This document shows positions 38,201 to 44,945 of a stretch of DNA of 64,000 bases, piece by piece; the first letter of the stretch is position 1; the number at the start of each line of letters is the position of its first letter. Both the position numbers and the translations under genes were made by a program. The notes below the pieces were generated by a model that was not told the origin of the DNA, did not search any database, and was given only the letters and a program-made list of their open reading frames with translations. The stretch is from Acidobacteriota bacterium (GTDB lineage Bacteria; Acidobacteriota; Blastocatellia; RBC074), in the NCBI GenBank assembly GCA_016196035.1, contig JACPYM010000064.1, forward strand, positions 1-64,000, read 5' to 3'.

Positions 38201-38314
38201 CGGCAGGCCGTTCTCGGTCGTCCAGTTGGTTTGGGCATAGTGTGTCGGGAGGGCTTGCGCCGCCACCTGCGCGAGGGGCAGCAACATCAGGAAGATGATT
38301 TGAGTGATGGACAT
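35267..38314 (-). CDS. Hybrid-type sensor histidine kinase with two-component-regulator propeller
   Basis: 1015 residues. Signal peptide at 1-20, then a periplasmic sensor made of about 14 propeller repeats (pattern DRAGxLWIGTxxGLxRF), a Y_Y_Y domain (about 690-760), one transmembrane helix (about 775-795) and a cytoplasmic HisKA_3 helix with H in ERQRIAAELHDSLGQR. The HATPase domain has the N box and DNGRGM. Between DNGRGM and GFGLTGIAERV lies an unusual insert of about 23 residues (948-970) encoded by a heptanucleotide repeat. The chosen start, ATG 38314, begins a proper signal peptide; the frame stays open upstream through a fragment of a paralogue. It probably phosphorylates the adjacent LuxR regulator. 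Confidence 0.9.
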   Translation of the reverse strand: MSITQIIFLMLLPLAQVAAQALPTHYAQTNWTTENGLPQNTISAIWQTRAGYLWLGTLGGLARFDGVKFTVFNATNTPGLRSNRISFLYEDRAGALWVGTDSGGLTRFQAGVFTAYTTAQGLSNNTVYVITEDRQGDLWIGTDDGLSRFSHGQFKNYGVADGLPDKAVHALAEDREGHLWVATSGGLAQFRAGVFAVEAVQQQAGKNAVPPIQSLCVRRNGSLWAAAGQYVAQILNGKFEPPTLLDCGGNVRQLYEDAAGMLWVNGFGGVGLRQVSGGQCRPHPQQQSLPPFTVWGFHGDREGNFWIGTNGGGLFRWRRNRVVTYTTDDGLLSNSLLPIVEDGAGALWLGTLGRGVMRWQAGRITPFTRQEGLPGDSARALLIDRAGDLWIGLENTVVRLKPGPKDGIKDGQLTSYTAAQGLPPGNVWALYQDRAGEIWIGSANGLSRLHNETITTYRTTDGLVNNSVRFITEDGAGALWLGTVEGLSRFQAGRFTNYTTAQGLSHNFVRAIHIDRDGSLWIGTYGGGLNRFRNGKFVAITTKDGLFDDNVSRIIADEHDNFWMSGNRGIYRVSRQELNDYAAGKLSAFTCVSYRAADGMKSSETNGGGQPAGWRARDGRLWFPTIAGVAVIDPREINALPPPVEIEQTILDRSPVKALEKIEVGPQHRDLEIHYTGLSLGLPEHVQFKYQLEGYDRDWVQAGERRVAYYASLPPGQYTFRVTAANADGVWNSAGRRLLIEVIPPFWRRWWFVSLMLVGVASLVWSAHRWRLALVEKKHAQQQVFSQQLLESQERERQRIAAELHDSLGQRLIVIKNLALLLLQNKFSPTQTQAQIGDISAEASRAIHEVKEISYNLRPHQLEQAGLTKTLHGLVKQVAHASGIAITAELDPLDGVFAPADEINVYRIVQEGLSNIVKHSGATAAQLVMLRKDAHVELTLQDNGRGMADWGLQIADSQMPFNPHSVIRNAQSKGFGLTGIAERVRMLGGTFALESTPGAGTRLQINLALKHEPSA
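35407..35473. repeat. Heptad-phased inverted repeat inside the histidine kinase gene
   Basis: The left half has the 7-mers CATTGCG, GATTACG, GAGTGCG, GATTGAA (35407-35434); the right half has AATCTGC, AATCTGC, AATCCCC, AATCCGC (35446-35473). The halves are inverted versions of one consensus, GGATTGC. The whole lies in frame and encodes residues 948-970 of the kinase. Confidence 0.85.
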
Positions 38315-38602
38315 GCTCAGCCTGCCGTCTTTTGTGATCTGTGAGTGCCGATGTATATCCCCGATTGGGGCGCGCGCCAATCGCGGCGGAGAATCATAGC
38401 TGCAACCAAAAAAAGCGGCACGCACTATCCAATAGCCGGCGCGCGTTTTAAGCAGTGCGTGAACGGCGTTTTGCGGCAACCCGTTGTCCGCCATCCATTG
38501 GTCAAAGCGGTACTGCGCCTGCGCCACCACATTGAGCAGCCAGCACCACATCACGAAATAAAACGGGGCCCATCCCACTAATGCGAGTCTTCGTTGATAC
38601 AT
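38315..38602 (-). pseudogene. 5' remnant of a paralogous propeller kinase
   Basis: A 96-codon open stretch in frame with the kinase. After a hydrophobic N-terminus (WAPFYFVMWCWLLNVVAQAQ), codons 31-60 read YRFDQWMADNGLPQNAVHALLKTRAGYWI. This repeats, with differences, the start of the mature kinase next door (YAQTNWTTENGLPQNTISAIWQTRAGYLWLG in outline). Similarity stops abruptly, and the next 36 codons resemble nothing. It looks like the truncated head of a second kinase gene. If translated it would add an extra N-terminus to the kinase, but no ribosome site is clear. Confidence 0.65.
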
Positions 38603-38907
38603 TGTGTTTGAACCAGTTTGAGTACCGCAGAGGGCAGAAGCGCGCGCACTCTAAAACAAAACAGGCAGACCGGCAATATAACGCGCGGCTCAACGCGGTC
38701 TGGCTTGTCTGGCTTTAGCGAATTGTGCCAACGAAGAAAAAGCTTGAGCGACGCACCGTTTCAGGTGTAATAATGAGCTTCCGATTTCCCAACGATATGA
38801 GATGAATGATCTAGTCATCTTAATGGCATCCGCCTTTGAATAATCCCCAAGCTTCATTTGCACAGATTCTGCAAAGATTCAGTTTTTCATAAAAGGAAGG
38901 TTTAGCT
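38603..38907. other. Divergent intergenic region
   Basis: 305 bases between the kinase remnant and the UDP-sugar dehydrogenase gene. No gene seen. AAAGGAAGG just before 38908 is the ribosome site of the dehydrogenase. Confidence 0.4.
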
Positions 38908-40224
38908 GTGAGCAACAAGCAAGTTTTACTCGACCGCATCGCCCAGCGCAGCGCGCGCGTCGGCGTCATCGGACTCGGTTATGTCGGCCTGCCGTTGGTG
39001 GTCGAATTCGGCCACGCCGGTTTCGTCTCCACCGGGTTTGAAGTGGACACGCGCAAGGCCGACGCCATCAATCGCGGGGAAAGCTACATCCCGGACGTGC
39101 CCACCGCGCAGGTCGCCGCATTGGTCAAGGCCGACAAGCTGCAAGCCACGACCGATTTTTCGGCGCTCAAGGATCAAGACATCATCATCATTTGCGTCCC
39201 GACGCCGCTGCGCAAAACCAAAGACCCCGATGTCTCTTACATCCTGGCGGCGGCGGAAAAGATTCAGGAAACCTTGCGCCCGGGCCAGTTGGTAATTCTG
39301 GAATCCACCACCTACCCCGGCACGACCGACGAAGTGTTGAAGCCGATCTTTGATGCGAAGGGTTTGAAGATTGATGAGGATTACTTCCTGGCTTTCTCGC
39401 CCGAACGGGTTGACCCCGGCAACGAGAGTTTCAACACCAAGAACATCACCAAAGTCGTCGGCGGCGTCACGGCGGACAGCGCCGATGTGGCGGCGGCGGC
39501 TTACGGCACGATGGTGGACAAGGTGCACCGTGTGACGTCGGCGCGCGTGGCCGAGGCTTGCAAGCTGCTCGAAAACACCTTCCGCGCGGTCAACATCGGC
39601 CTGGTCAACGAACTGGCACAGCTTTGCCACACGCTGGGAATTGACACCTGGGAAGTGATCGCGGCGGCGGCGACCAAGCCCTTCGGCTTCATGGCCTTTT
39701 ATCCAGGCCCCGGCATCGGTGGGCATTGCATCCCGCTCGATCCGCATTACCTCTCGTGGAAGGCGCGCATGCACGGCTTCGAAGCGCGCTTCATTTCCCT
39801 TGCCGAAGAAGTTAATTCCAAGATGCCCGAGCACGTGGTCGAACTCGTCACCGACGGCCTGAACGGTCATCGCAAAGCGGTGAACGGCTCGAACGTGTTG
39901 GTGTTGGGTGTGGCCTATAAACGCGACATTGACGACATGCGCGAAAGTCCGGCGCTCGCCGTGATCGAACACCTACAAAAACGCGGCGCCGCAGTCAGCT
40001 TCCACGATCCGTATGTGGCCGAGGTTCATCTGGAAGGAAACGGCGCGCACCTGAGCGGCATTCCGCTGACATTGGAAGCCGTCGCCAACGCCGATTGCGT
40101 CATCATCGTCACCGACCATCGCAACGTGGATTACAAATGGGTGGTCGAGAACGCCAAGCTGGTTGTGGATACGCGCAATGCGACGCGGCCCTTGGGCGAG
40201 AATGAGAAGATCATTCGGCTATAA
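38908..40224 (+). CDS. UDP-N-acetyl-D-glucosamine / UDP-sugar 6-dehydrogenase (WbpA-like)
   Basis: Oxidises the C6 alcohol of a UDP-sugar to the uronate with 2 NAD+, giving precursors of surface polysaccharides. The 438 residues include an N-terminal Rossmann domain (GVIGLGYVGLP, about 18-28), a central helical domain and a C-terminal UDP-binding domain. The catalytic cysteine is near residue 274 in GIGGHCIPLDP, with the VPTPL and ESTTYPGTT motifs. The pattern is closer to WbpA/TviB-type UDP-GlcNAc dehydrogenases than to UDP-glucose dehydrogenase. GTG start with AAAGGAAGG upstream. No other polysaccharide gene adjoins it. Confidence 0.93.
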   Translation: MSNKQVLLDRIAQRSARVGVIGLGYVGLPLVVEFGHAGFVSTGFEVDTRKADAINRGESYIPDVPTAQVAALVKADKLQATTDFSALKDQDIIIICVPTPLRKTKDPDVSYILAAAEKIQETLRPGQLVILESTTYPGTTDEVLKPIFDAKGLKIDEDYFLAFSPERVDPGNESFNTKNITKVVGGVTADSADVAAAAYGTMVDKVHRVTSARVAEACKLLENTFRAVNIGLVNELAQLCHTLGIDTWEVIAAAATKPFGFMAFYPGPGIGGHCIPLDPHYLSWKARMHGFEARFISLAEEVNSKMPEHVVELVTDGLNGHRKAVNGSNVLVLGVAYKRDIDDMRESPALAVIEHLQKRGAAVSFHDPYVAEVHLEGNGAHLSGIPLTLEAVANADCVIIVTDHRNVDYKWVVENAKLVVDTRNATRPLGENEKIIRL

Positions 40225-40336
40225 ATCAAAAGGCAAAAGGCAAATATCAAAAGGCAAAAGTGTGGAACTGATCTTTAGAAATAAAGAAAAGTGCCGACCT
40301 TTTGCCTTTTGATATTTGCCTTTTGCCTTTTGATTT
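40223..40336. repeat. Heptad-phased inverted repeat (AAAAGGC) between convergent genes
   Basis: Perfect 38-bp arms (40223-40260 and 40299-40336) with a 38-nt centre. Arms read in 7-mers: AAAAGGC, AAAAGGC, AAATATC, AAAAGGC. It fills almost the whole gap between the two stop codons and may also serve as a terminator in both directions. Confidence 0.95.
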
Positions 40337-40338
40337 TC

Positions 40339-41304
40339 CTACCACTCACCCGTGCGATCCCACGCAAACGCCCGCAATTTATCCAGCAATTCAGCCGACA
40401 ACATTCGCCCATCCGAATAGGAAAGATTGGCCGTGACGTGTTTGGCCGTGCGCATGCCGGGGATCACGGTGCTGACGGCGTCGTGGTGCAGCGTGAAGCG
40501 CAAGGCCAATTCGGCCAGCGTCGCGGCTTCACTGCCCAACGATTCTTTCAGCTTTCCGACGCGCTCAAACACCTTCTGTTTGCGGTCGCCCCGGAAGAAC
40601 CAGTTGCGGAAATCGCCTTCGGGAAAGGTCACATCAGGTGTGATCACACCGGTCAAGCCGCCCTCATCAAACGGCACGCGCGCCAGCACGCCGATGTGAT
40701 GTTGCTGGCAAACCGGATACAGCTCGTCTTCGGGCGCTTGCTCAAAGATGTTGTAGATGACCTGCACGGTGTCAATGTAACCGAGCTTCAACACTTCGAT
40801 GGCGTTGGCAGGCTGGTAATCGTTGAGTGAGAGGCCGAAGTAACGCACCTTGCCGTCTTCGCGCAATTTCATGAACGCATCCAGCCATTCGTTCTGATGC
40901 GCCCAGGTGTCGTGCCAGACGTGCAGTTGTTGAATGTCCAGACAATCTACGCCCAGATTGCGCAGACTCTGCTCGGTGCATTCGATGATGTAATCGTAGG
41001 GAAACACATCGTGCACCGACACCGGACGCGCCGGCCATTCCATGTTTTTGGGCGGGACTTTGCTGGCGAGATAGATACGTTCCTGGCGGGCGCGCGCGAC
41101 TTCGCCGACCAGCTTTTCGCTGTGGCCGCTGCCATAGGCCAGCGCCGTGTCAATGAAGTTCAAGCCCTGATCAATCGCCAGGTTCAACGCGCGTTTGGCT
41201 TCGTCATCATCGCCGCCCCGCCATTGCACGCCGCCGATGCCCCAGGCGCCGTAACCGACCTCGGAAACCTCAATCCCCGTCCGGCCCAGTTTGCGGTATT
41301 TCAT
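40339..41304 (-). CDS. Aldo/keto reductase family oxidoreductase
   Basis: NADPH-dependent reductase, 321 residues, TIM barrel. It starts [22 protein letters not shown]. The catalytic tetrad is visible as D in [14 protein letters not shown] (Asp and Tyr), the Lys in ASKVPP and the His in IQQLHVWHD. The cofactor end is [13 protein letters not shown]-like ([13 protein letters not shown]). Physiological substrate unknown. The start at 41304 has GGGAG upstream; a longer frame to 41391 lacks one. Convergent with the UDP-sugar dehydrogenase across a heptad inverted repeat. Confidence 0.92.
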   Translation of the reverse strand: MKYRKLGRTGIEVSEVGYGAWGIGGVQWRGGDDDEAKRALNLAIDQGLNFIDTALAYGSGHSEKLVGEVARARQERIYLASKVPPKNMEWPARPVSVHDVFPYDYIIECTEQSLRNLGVDCLDIQQLHVWHDTWAHQNEWLDAFMKLREDGKVRYFGLSLNDYQPANAIEVLKLGYIDTVQVIYNIFEQAPEDELYPVCQQHHIGVLARVPFDEGGLTGVITPDVTFPEGDFRNWFFRGDRKQKVFERVGKLKESLGSEAATLAELALRFTLHHDAVSTVIPGMRTAKHVTANLSYSDGRMLSAELLDKLRAFAWDRTGEW

Positions 41305-41700
41305 GATTCTTCTCCCTCGTGTTTTTGATTTGAATGTGATGCGCTGGACGCACGGGCATTTACGCACTCGGCATTTTGCGTTGTCAAGCAAGGCGACTGG
41401 CGTGTGCCCGGCCCATCATCAGCCGCGCTATTTGATTAACAAAACACCGCAGCACAAACGGATACCGTCTACTCAATTGCAAGCCGATCTCGCTCTGATG
41501 CCGTGCCGACCCATCTGCTGAGGCAAGCGGCGCTGGGCGGTGTCTGGCTCGACGATTACTCCAACGTGTTGAGCATGTTTCGCTGGAAGTAGCACCACAG
41601 CAACCAAACACCATCCGCGCTAAAAACGGCTAAACCCCACGCCAGCGCCGCTGAGGCGGTGGCGTGGGGTTAGCGTGGTTGCGGGTTCAGCGTGCTGGGT
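41305..41700. other. Intergenic region with a terminator hairpin
   Basis: No gene in 396 bases. A strong stem (41629-41651 with 41656-41674, one-base bulges) followed on the minus strand by TTTAGCCGTTTTTAG is the likely terminator of the M6 protease gene ending at 41701. Confidence 0.6.
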
Positions 41701-43770
41701 CTATTTCGAATTGATGCCCATCACAAACCCGTCAAGCCCGACCGAAAGACTGGCGAGTTCGCCGGGCATCTGTTGAAAGCGTGTGGTGGCCGGATTGAAC
41801 CAGAAAACCTCGTGCGCCGCATTGAGGCCCCAGACCGAACCCGCGCGGCCCACCGCCAACTTCACCAAACGGCCCGGCACTTGGGCGAACCGCATGGTGG
41901 CCCCGTTGAGCGCGAAAATTTCGTTGTTGGCGTTCAACCCCCACACCGCGCCGTCCTGGAATTTGCTGACGCTGATTTGCGCCAGGCGACCGGGCACTTG
42001 TTGAAATTCCCGGGCGACCGGATTGAACTGGAAAATCTCGCCGCTCGCATTCAGCCCCCACACACTGTTGTAGCCAACTGCGATTTGCACCAACCGTCCC
42101 GGCACTTGCTGGAATTCGCCAGTCTCGCGCTTGAAAACGAAGATTTCCTGTTGCGCGTTCAGCCCCCAAACATTGCCGTTACTGATGGAAATCTGCGCCA
42201 ACAGGCGGCCCGGTACTAGCTCGAACTCTTGCGTGTCTGAATTGAATCGGAGAACTTCCTGCCACGGATTGATGCCCCAGGCCTCACGCCCGGTCGTATC
42301 CACGGCGATTTGCGTCAGCGGCCAGTAAAATTGCGTGTAAGTCTGCGTCTCCCAGTCGTAGCGGAATACTTCGTTCTGCGCATTGATGCCCCAGATAAAG
42401 CTGTTGAAACCCTGACCGACTTCGATCTGTTTGAGGCGGCCCGGCACTTGCTCGAATTGCTGCTGCTGCGGCTCGCGGTACAGCGTGCCTTGATTTTGGA
42501 ACACCTCGCCACCTGCTTCCGTCCAGTGAACCCAACTGAACGAGATGGTGGAAGCGCCGTTGATGAAAGGCGGCACAAAGATGCGCGCCGGGCTGCTGCT
42601 TTCGTCCAGCCATTGCAAAGCGGGCGTGAGTTCGCCGCTCTTCCACAACAGGTTGCCGCCGCGTGTCAGATCAGGCGCGCCCGCGTGAAAAACGGCCCAC
42701 TCGTGCGGATTTTCCAGGATCGTCGGCACCTTGTTCCCGTCCTGCTGAATATGCCAGATCGCTACGCCTTCCGACGCCACCTCGCTATCAAAATTGGTGT
42801 TGCCGGGCGCACGGCGTGAACGGTATTCGACGATAAAGAATTCTCCGACGCCGCGCGCCGAATCGTAAAGAATGACCGGCGCATCAGGCCGGAAGCTTTG
42901 CTGCGCGTGCAGAAATTCGGTTCCTGGCGCACGCAAATCACGAATGCGCGGCTCGACCCAACCCAGTTGCAAGCGATGCCAGGGGTCAAGATAGTAGCTG
43001 CGTTTGTCGTCGTAGTTGGTGTAAACCGTAGCGCCCATCAGGGTGAGGTCATTGTTCAGCCCACCGCCGCCGTACAAATCCAACGCCCCCAATTGATGAT
43101 TGAGTTCGTGCGTGATGGACATCAAGCTGGCGCTTTGTTCAATGTTTGCTGCTTGCCCGCAAAAACTGACGCTGGAATTGCCTGCGCGCAAACAACCGGT
43201 GGGGCGGTTGTAGGCGGTATCAGGAACTCCATCGTTCGGGCGCCGCGCGTTTTGAATAATCAGCACGCCCAGTTCACTGCTGTCTACAAAGCGGTCGCCG
43301 TTGGCATCGAATTGCGCAAAGTTGAACCCATCCTGCATCGCTTTCAATATGGCCCGGTTGGAACGCGCGATGTCCGTCCCCTCACCGCCCTGCACAAAGG
43401 CATCCGCCACGGAAAGATTGACTTCCACAACGCCGCCCACGCGCCAGCTAAACCGCCCGTTGGATATGGCAAGAAAGTAATTGCTGACGCTGCGGTCTCG
43501 ACTCTGCAGCGAAAAGACCAGCGAACTGTAATAGCTTTTGTCTTTGTCGGAGGCAAAAGGCGCGCCGCCATCGTAATGGGCGATAATTAGCAAAAGCGGA
43601 CGCAGCCCTTTGACATTGCCCATCTTGCGGTAGCCGAAATCTTCCAGCGACTGCGCCAGCACGGAAACACCGCCTAGCGCCAGGCACGCCACCCAGAGAC
43701 AAGCCGTTTTCAGTAGTTGCCGCGTCTGCTTTGCCTGCGTTGCTCGCTCAAACTTTTGCTGCTGTTTCAT
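41701..43770 (-). CDS. Secreted M6-family metalloprotease with tectonin-like propeller
   Basis: 689 residues. Signal peptide at about 1-40 (SVLAQS). An M6 (immune inhibitor A) peptidase domain follows with the zinc motif HELNHQLGALD at about 218-228 (HExxHxxGxxD), preceded by an EF-hand-like DANGDRFVDSSE loop. From about residue 430 to the end there are six or seven repeats of the form EFQQVPGRLxQIxVG...VWGLNAxxEIF, a tectonin/WD-like propeller that may bind sugars or surfaces. AGGAG precedes the start; a GTG one codon earlier is an alternative. An extracellular protease. Confidence 0.9.
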   Translation of the reverse strand: MKQQQKFERATQAKQTRQLLKTACLWVACLALGGVSVLAQSLEDFGYRKMGNVKGLRPLLLIIAHYDGGAPFASDKDKSYYSSLVFSLQSRDRSVSNYFLAISNGRFSWRVGGVVEVNLSVADAFVQGGEGTDIARSNRAILKAMQDGFNFAQFDANGDRFVDSSELGVLIIQNARRPNDGVPDTAYNRPTGCLRAGNSSVSFCGQAANIEQSASLMSITHELNHQLGALDLYGGGGLNNDLTLMGATVYTNYDDKRSYYLDPWHRLQLGWVEPRIRDLRAPGTEFLHAQQSFRPDAPVILYDSARGVGEFFIVEYRSRRAPGNTNFDSEVASEGVAIWHIQQDGNKVPTILENPHEWAVFHAGAPDLTRGGNLLWKSGELTPALQWLDESSSPARIFVPPFINGASTISFSWVHWTEAGGEVFQNQGTLYREPQQQQFEQVPGRLKQIEVGQGFNSFIWGINAQNEVFRYDWETQTYTQFYWPLTQIAVDTTGREAWGINPWQEVLRFNSDTQEFELVPGRLLAQISISNGNVWGLNAQQEIFVFKRETGEFQQVPGRLVQIAVGYNSVWGLNASGEIFQFNPVAREFQQVPGRLAQISVSKFQDGAVWGLNANNEIFALNGATMRFAQVPGRLVKLAVGRAGSVWGLNAAHEVFWFNPATTRFQQMPGELASLSVGLDGFVMGINSK

Positions 43771-44075
43771 CACTGTTCACTCCTCGTTCAGGTTCGCTCG
43801 GTTGATCCATTTACGTTTTGATTGCACGAACACCTCTCAATCACGCAGCATCACTATATGCAGCGGGCTGGCTAACCAGGATGGGACGTGTCATAGATCA
43901 GCCGTGACTTCGGTCACACTGCCAGACCAGCAGGCTTTAACGGAGCGATTGGCAAAATCGCAGACAGCAGGCAGGGTGGTTCGCTTGAATGATTGAAGAG
44001 ATGCCTTTTGCGCCGCCCACAAAGTTTGCTAGCATCTGGCTTGACCGAGTTCACAGTTGTTTAGGTGTAGCTGTC
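43771..44075. other. Divergent intergenic region
   Basis: 305 bases between the M6 protease and clpS. The frame from 43989 leading into clpS is open but has no protein-like character. No repeat or RNA seen. Confidence 0.4.
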
Positions 44076-44393
44076 ATGCCAACCATTGATCCGCAACACG
44101 AAGATGATGTCCTGACTGAGCGCAAGCAGAAGCTGCAAAAGCCGCCGCTCTATAAAGTCCTCTTGCACAACGATGATTTCACGACGATGGATTTTGTCGT
44201 CTTCGTGTTGGTGCAGGTCTTTCACAAAGGCGAGGAAGAAGCGATCCAGATTATGCTCGCGGTTCATCAGCAAGGCGTCGGTGTGGCGGGCGTTTTCACC
44301 TACGAAGTCGCCGAGACCAAAGTCAACCAGGTACACAATCTGGCAAAGGCGCATGAATACCCGCTGCTGTGCACCCTGGAAGAAAACGAATAA
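44076..44393 (+). CDS. clpS: ATP-dependent Clp protease adaptor ClpS
   Basis: Adaptor that brings N-degron proteins to ClpA. The 105 residues have a charged, flexible N-terminus (1-25) followed by the core PPLYKVLLHNDDFTTMDFVVFVL, with N/D residues that bind the N-terminal amino acid. The ends VHQQGVGVAGVFTYEVAETK and CTLEENE are typical. The start at 44076 has AGGTG upstream and the usual length; the longer frame from 43989 is unlikely. First gene of a clpS-dinB-clpA operon. Confidence 0.95.
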   Translation: MPTIDPQHEDDVLTERKQKLQKPPLYKVLLHNDDFTTMDFVVFVLVQVFHKGEEEAIQIMLAVHQQGVGVAGVFTYEVAETKVNQVHNLAKAHEYPLLCTLEENE

Positions 44394-44399
44394 AGCACC

Positions 44400-44939
44400 A
44401 TGCAATTGACCATCGCCGAATTACTCGCTTACACCGACGAAGAGCGCGCCAAATGGCAACGCTGGTTCGCCGCGCATGGCGACGAACCGTTGAAGCTGGC
44501 GCTCGCCGGTGAAACGCATACCAGCCTGGGCGCCTTGATCATGCACATTTTCTGGGCCGAAGGGTTTTATGCTTACTGGCTGCGCGGCGAAGTGCTCTCG
44601 CAAGACAGCACGGTGGTCAAAGAGAATCAGGCGCGGCCCAACGATCAAGCCGCCGCAGTCTTTGGCCTCGGTGAAATCACGCGCGCGGCCATGCGCGCTT
44701 TTACCGGCAGCGCCAGCGCCGAGGATTGGGAGCGCGCCTATGAACTGGCAGTGCCGGAATTGCACTTTCAAGGCTCCGCGCGCAAATTGATCGCGCATAT
44801 ATTGATTCACGAAATTCGGCATTGGGCGCAGGTCGCCATCATCATCAGACAAAATGGGCTGACGCCGCCGGGCGATCACGACTTGGTGTTTAGCCCCTCT
44901 TTCGGGCCGCTGGCACGGCGCATTTCCAACCCAGACTAA
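44400..44939 (+). CDS. DinB-superfamily protein within the clp operon
   Basis: 179 residues, four-helix bundle of the DinB/DUF1572 type. Putative metal ligands are a histidine in ALIMHIFWAEGFYAYWL and the pair in HILIHEIRHWAQVAI. It lies 6 nt after clpS and 6 nt before clpA, so it is transcribed with the protease adaptor and unfoldase. DinB proteins are often thiol-dependent metalloenzymes; a role linked to Clp proteolysis is only suggested by position. Confidence 0.87.
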   Translation: MQLTIAELLAYTDEERAKWQRWFAAHGDEPLKLALAGETHTSLGALIMHIFWAEGFYAYWLRGEVLSQDSTVVKENQARPNDQAAAVFGLGEITRAAMRAFTGSASAEDWERAYELAVPELHFQGSARKLIAHILIHEIRHWAQVAIIIRQNGLTPPGDHDLVFSPSFGPLARRISNPD

Positions 44940-44945
44940 CGCTTT

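Noticed and set aside
38926-39972. 348-codon frame antisense to the UDP-sugar dehydrogenase
   Set aside because: Shadow frame; the plus-strand gene has all catalytic motifs.
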